Assembly (NCBI RefSeq): GCF_023715325.1
Contig: NZ_JAMBNX010000008.1
Location: forward strand, 62,001 to 126,000
Source of the DNA: Agromyces mediolanus
GTDB lineage: Bacteria > Actinomycetota > Actinomycetes > Actinomycetales > Microbacteriaceae
Reading direction: 5' to 3'
DNA: 64,000 nucleotides
This document shows positions 62,481 through 64,000 of this stretch, in pieces; the stretch's first letter is position 1; the number at the start of each line of letters is the position of its first letter. Below the pieces are notes generated by a model. That model had not been told where the DNA came from, ran no database searches, and saw nothing but the letters and a program-made list of their open reading frames with translations. The position numbers and the translations under genes are program-made.

Positions 62481-63572
62481 ATGCCGGTCAATCCGCTCTC
62501 TCCGACCTTTCAGAGGCAGCGCGTCCTCACGGGCTTCGGCGTTCCCGCTCAGGAGCGTCTTTCGAGAGCGCATGTGCTCGTGATCGGCGCGGGTGGGCTG
62601 GCCAGCACCCTGTTGCCGGTCCTTGCTGCCGCAGGCGTCGGCAGCCTCACGATCGTCGATGACGACACTGTCGCCGAATCGAACCTGCACCGGCAGACGA
62701 TGCACACGCCCGGCGACATCGGTCGCAGCAAAGCGGTCTCAGCCACCATAAGGCTCGCGTCGCTCGCTCCTGATGCTGAGCTCCGCGCCGTCGAGGGGCG
62801 TTTCGACGCCGTGACAGCCGAGGGTCTGCTGCACGGTGTGGACGTGCTCGTCGATGCCAGCGACAACCCGGCAACAGTGATGCTGGCAGACCGTGTTGCT
62901 GCCGAACGCGGCATTCCGCTCGTGTGGGGGTCAGCACTGGGGTACGCCGGCCAAGCAGGCGTGGCATGGGATGCCAGAGGCACCGACTACCGCGACTTGT
63001 TCCCGCATGGTCCGGACTCCAGTGCGGACACCTGCGACATGATCGGCGTGCTGCCGAGCGTATGCGCCGTCATCGGGGCGTTCATGGCGACCGAGGCACT
63101 CAAGCTCCTCACCGGCATCGGAGAGCCGTTGATCGGCCGGGTCGCCGCGTACGACGCACGCACCGGCCGCACCCGCGAGATCGCCTACCGGCGCGACGAG
63201 TCCGCCCGTGCCGCAGCGCAGAACATCGAGACCACTCCGCTGTCATCCGACGATCAGAACGCCGTCTCGCCCGAGGAACTGCGCGACCTGCTCACAGCTT
63301 CCTTCCCGCCGCTGCTGATCGACGTACGCGAACCGTGGGAGGCCGACATCGCAGCGATCCCGGGAAACGTGCTGATCCCCTTGACCGAACTCCCTCGCCG
63401 GGCACCAGAACTCGACACCGGTCACCCCATCGTGCTGTACTGCCACCGCGGCACACGCTCACGCCAAGCGCTCGATCAGCTCCTCCAACTCGGATTCTCC
63501 GATGTGCGGCACCTCACCGGAGGCATCGATGCCTGGGCTGTCCGCATCGACCCCACGGCGAGCAGGTACTGA
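62481..63572 (+). CDS. moeB: MoeB/MoeZ: molybdopterin-synthase adenylyltransferase with rhodanese domain
   Basis: The 363-aa protein has a ThiF/E1-like domain with ATP/NAD-binding IGAGGLASTLLPVLAAAGVG, VDDDTVAESNLHRQ, the Asp/Arg pattern DASDNPATVMLAD, and a C-terminal rhodanese domain (about 265-363) with the active-site LYCHRGTRSRQAL. It activates MoaD-type carriers by adenylation and supplies sulfur. ATG 62481 is set by the leaderless -10. It is divergent from modABC. Confidence 0.9.
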   Translation: MPVNPLSPTFQRQRVLTGFGVPAQERLSRAHVLVIGAGGLASTLLPVLAAAGVGSLTIVDDDTVAESNLHRQTMHTPGDIGRSKAVSATIRLASLAPDAELRAVEGRFDAVTAEGLLHGVDVLVDASDNPATVMLADRVAAERGIPLVWGSALGYAGQAGVAWDARGTDYRDLFPHGPDSSADTCDMIGVLPSVCAVIGAFMATEALKLLTGIGEPLIGRVAAYDARTGRTREIAYRRDESARAAAQNIETTPLSSDDQNAVSPEELRDLLTASFPPLLIDVREPWEADIAAIPGNVLIPLTELPRRAPELDTGHPIVLYCHRGTRSRQALDQLLQLGFSDVRHLTGGIDAWAVRIDPTASRY

Positions 63573-63573
63573 C

Positions 63574-64000
63574 ATGCCCCGCACATCGGTCGCTGAGCAC
63601 ACGGCCCGAGTCCGCACCCTCCTGAACGCCGTGAGCCAGCGCCCCGTCGAGCAGGTCGCCCTGTCTGACGCGCTAGATCGGGTGCTTGCCCACCCCATAC
63701 GGACTCCGATAGATCTGCCCCCGTTCCGGAACTCACAGATGGACGGCTTCGCCGTCCGTACGGTTGACCTCGCGCGGACGCCAAGCAGTCTGCCGCTGCG
63801 CGGTGCGATCCCCGCTGCTCCTGGCACACCTGGGCCGCTTCGCCCTGGCCATACCGTCCGGGTCATGACCGGTGCGCCGATCCCCGACGACGCCGATGCG
63901 GTCGTCCCTGTCGAACACGCCACCGTCCAGGGAACGACAGTGACGTTCACGCGGAAGCCGGACGTCGGAGAGTTCGTGCGTGAAGCCGGCTCTGACCTCG
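63574..64000 (+). CDS. moeA: Molybdopterin molybdenumtransferase MoeA (3' truncated by window)
   Basis: The frame from ATG 63574 reads out of the window at 64000 (142 complete codons). It has the N-terminal MoeA pattern: RTPIDLPPFRNSQMDGFAVR, GHTVRVMTGAPIPDDADAVVPVE and REAGSDL. It inserts molybdenum into adenylylated molybdopterin. It starts 1 bp after the moeB stop codon. Confidence 0.93.
   Translation, partial: MPRTSVAEHTARVRTLLNAVSQRPVEQVALSDALDRVLAHPIRTPIDLPPFRNSQMDGFAVRTVDLARTPSSLPLRGAIPAAPGTPGPLRPGHTVRVMTGAPIPDDADAVVPVEHATVQGTTVTFTRKPDVGEFVREAGSDL

Overview
The window is high-GC actinobacterial DNA. GTG starts are frequent, many genes look leaderless, and there is an actinobacterial pknL/aroG/plsC/fadD block, a garA/ftsR/pgsA block, CueP with a DUF6153-like partner, and a candidate LAxTG (class E) sortase substrate. 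Gene order and protein character suggest the family Microbacteriaceae; the genus cannot be fixed from sequence alone.

Region 1 (1-40.5 kb) is mostly chromosomal core and stress genes. It starts with the 3' end of a LysM protein. Next come a PASTA kinase (pknL-like), class II DAHP synthase, a PlsC-type acyltransferase, a ROK glucokinase and a long-chain acyl-CoA ligase. After peptide deformylase, pyruvate carboxylase and a ParA-like ATPase there is a MerR / FtsR-like MerR / GarA-like FHA / PgsA-type block. Small house-keeping genes follow (Nudix, HslR-type S4, NATD1-type acetyltransferase, SEC-C protein, small alarmone synthetase, stand-alone LigD-type polymerase), with two paralogous secreted transglycosylase-like proteins among them. 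A SoxR-like regulator faces a ferredoxin/flavin reductase operon across a textbook 19-bp-spacer promoter. RlmN, an ABC ATPase/GntR pair, a CueP copper module, an amine oxidase, an HxlR-controlled DoxX/MFS/FMN-reductase/DJ-1 set, and a large cell-wall protein with nine DUF11-like repeats complete the region.

Region 2 (about 40.5-54.6 kb) is an accessory island. It is visibly lower in GC and ends in mobile-element remains: a truncated integrase with excisionase, a 45-nt tRNA-Pro 3' fragment, and a second complete integrase/excisionase pair of the same family. Its cargo is a decayed STAND/NACHT NTPase with a nuclease-like N terminus, three TIR proteins, a four-gene TIR / SLOG-NDT-TPR operon, and a pyrimidine-nucleotide cassette. 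That cassette encodes a thymidylate-kinase-like protein, a thymidylate-synthase/hydroxymethylase-like protein and a protein resembling the 5-hmdU DNA kinase helical-domain family. The TIR operon and the pyrimidine cassette are the best candidates here for undescribed conflict or nucleotide-modification systems.

Region 3 (54.6-64 kb) returns to high GC. It holds a TetR-controlled operon (AcuI/YhdH-like reductase, NAD(P)-binding protein, LLM flavin oxidoreductase, Dps), a divergent RidA/HxlR pair, and molybdenum genes: modABC on the minus strand, with a gene for an orphan membrane protein below it, and moeB/moeA on the plus strand. moeA runs off the window.

A recurring feature is a TAnnnT-like hexamer exactly 6 (sometimes 7) nt before an ATG/GTG, implying leaderless transcripts. 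It decides several starts and supports one unlisted 35-codon gene at 26122-26229.
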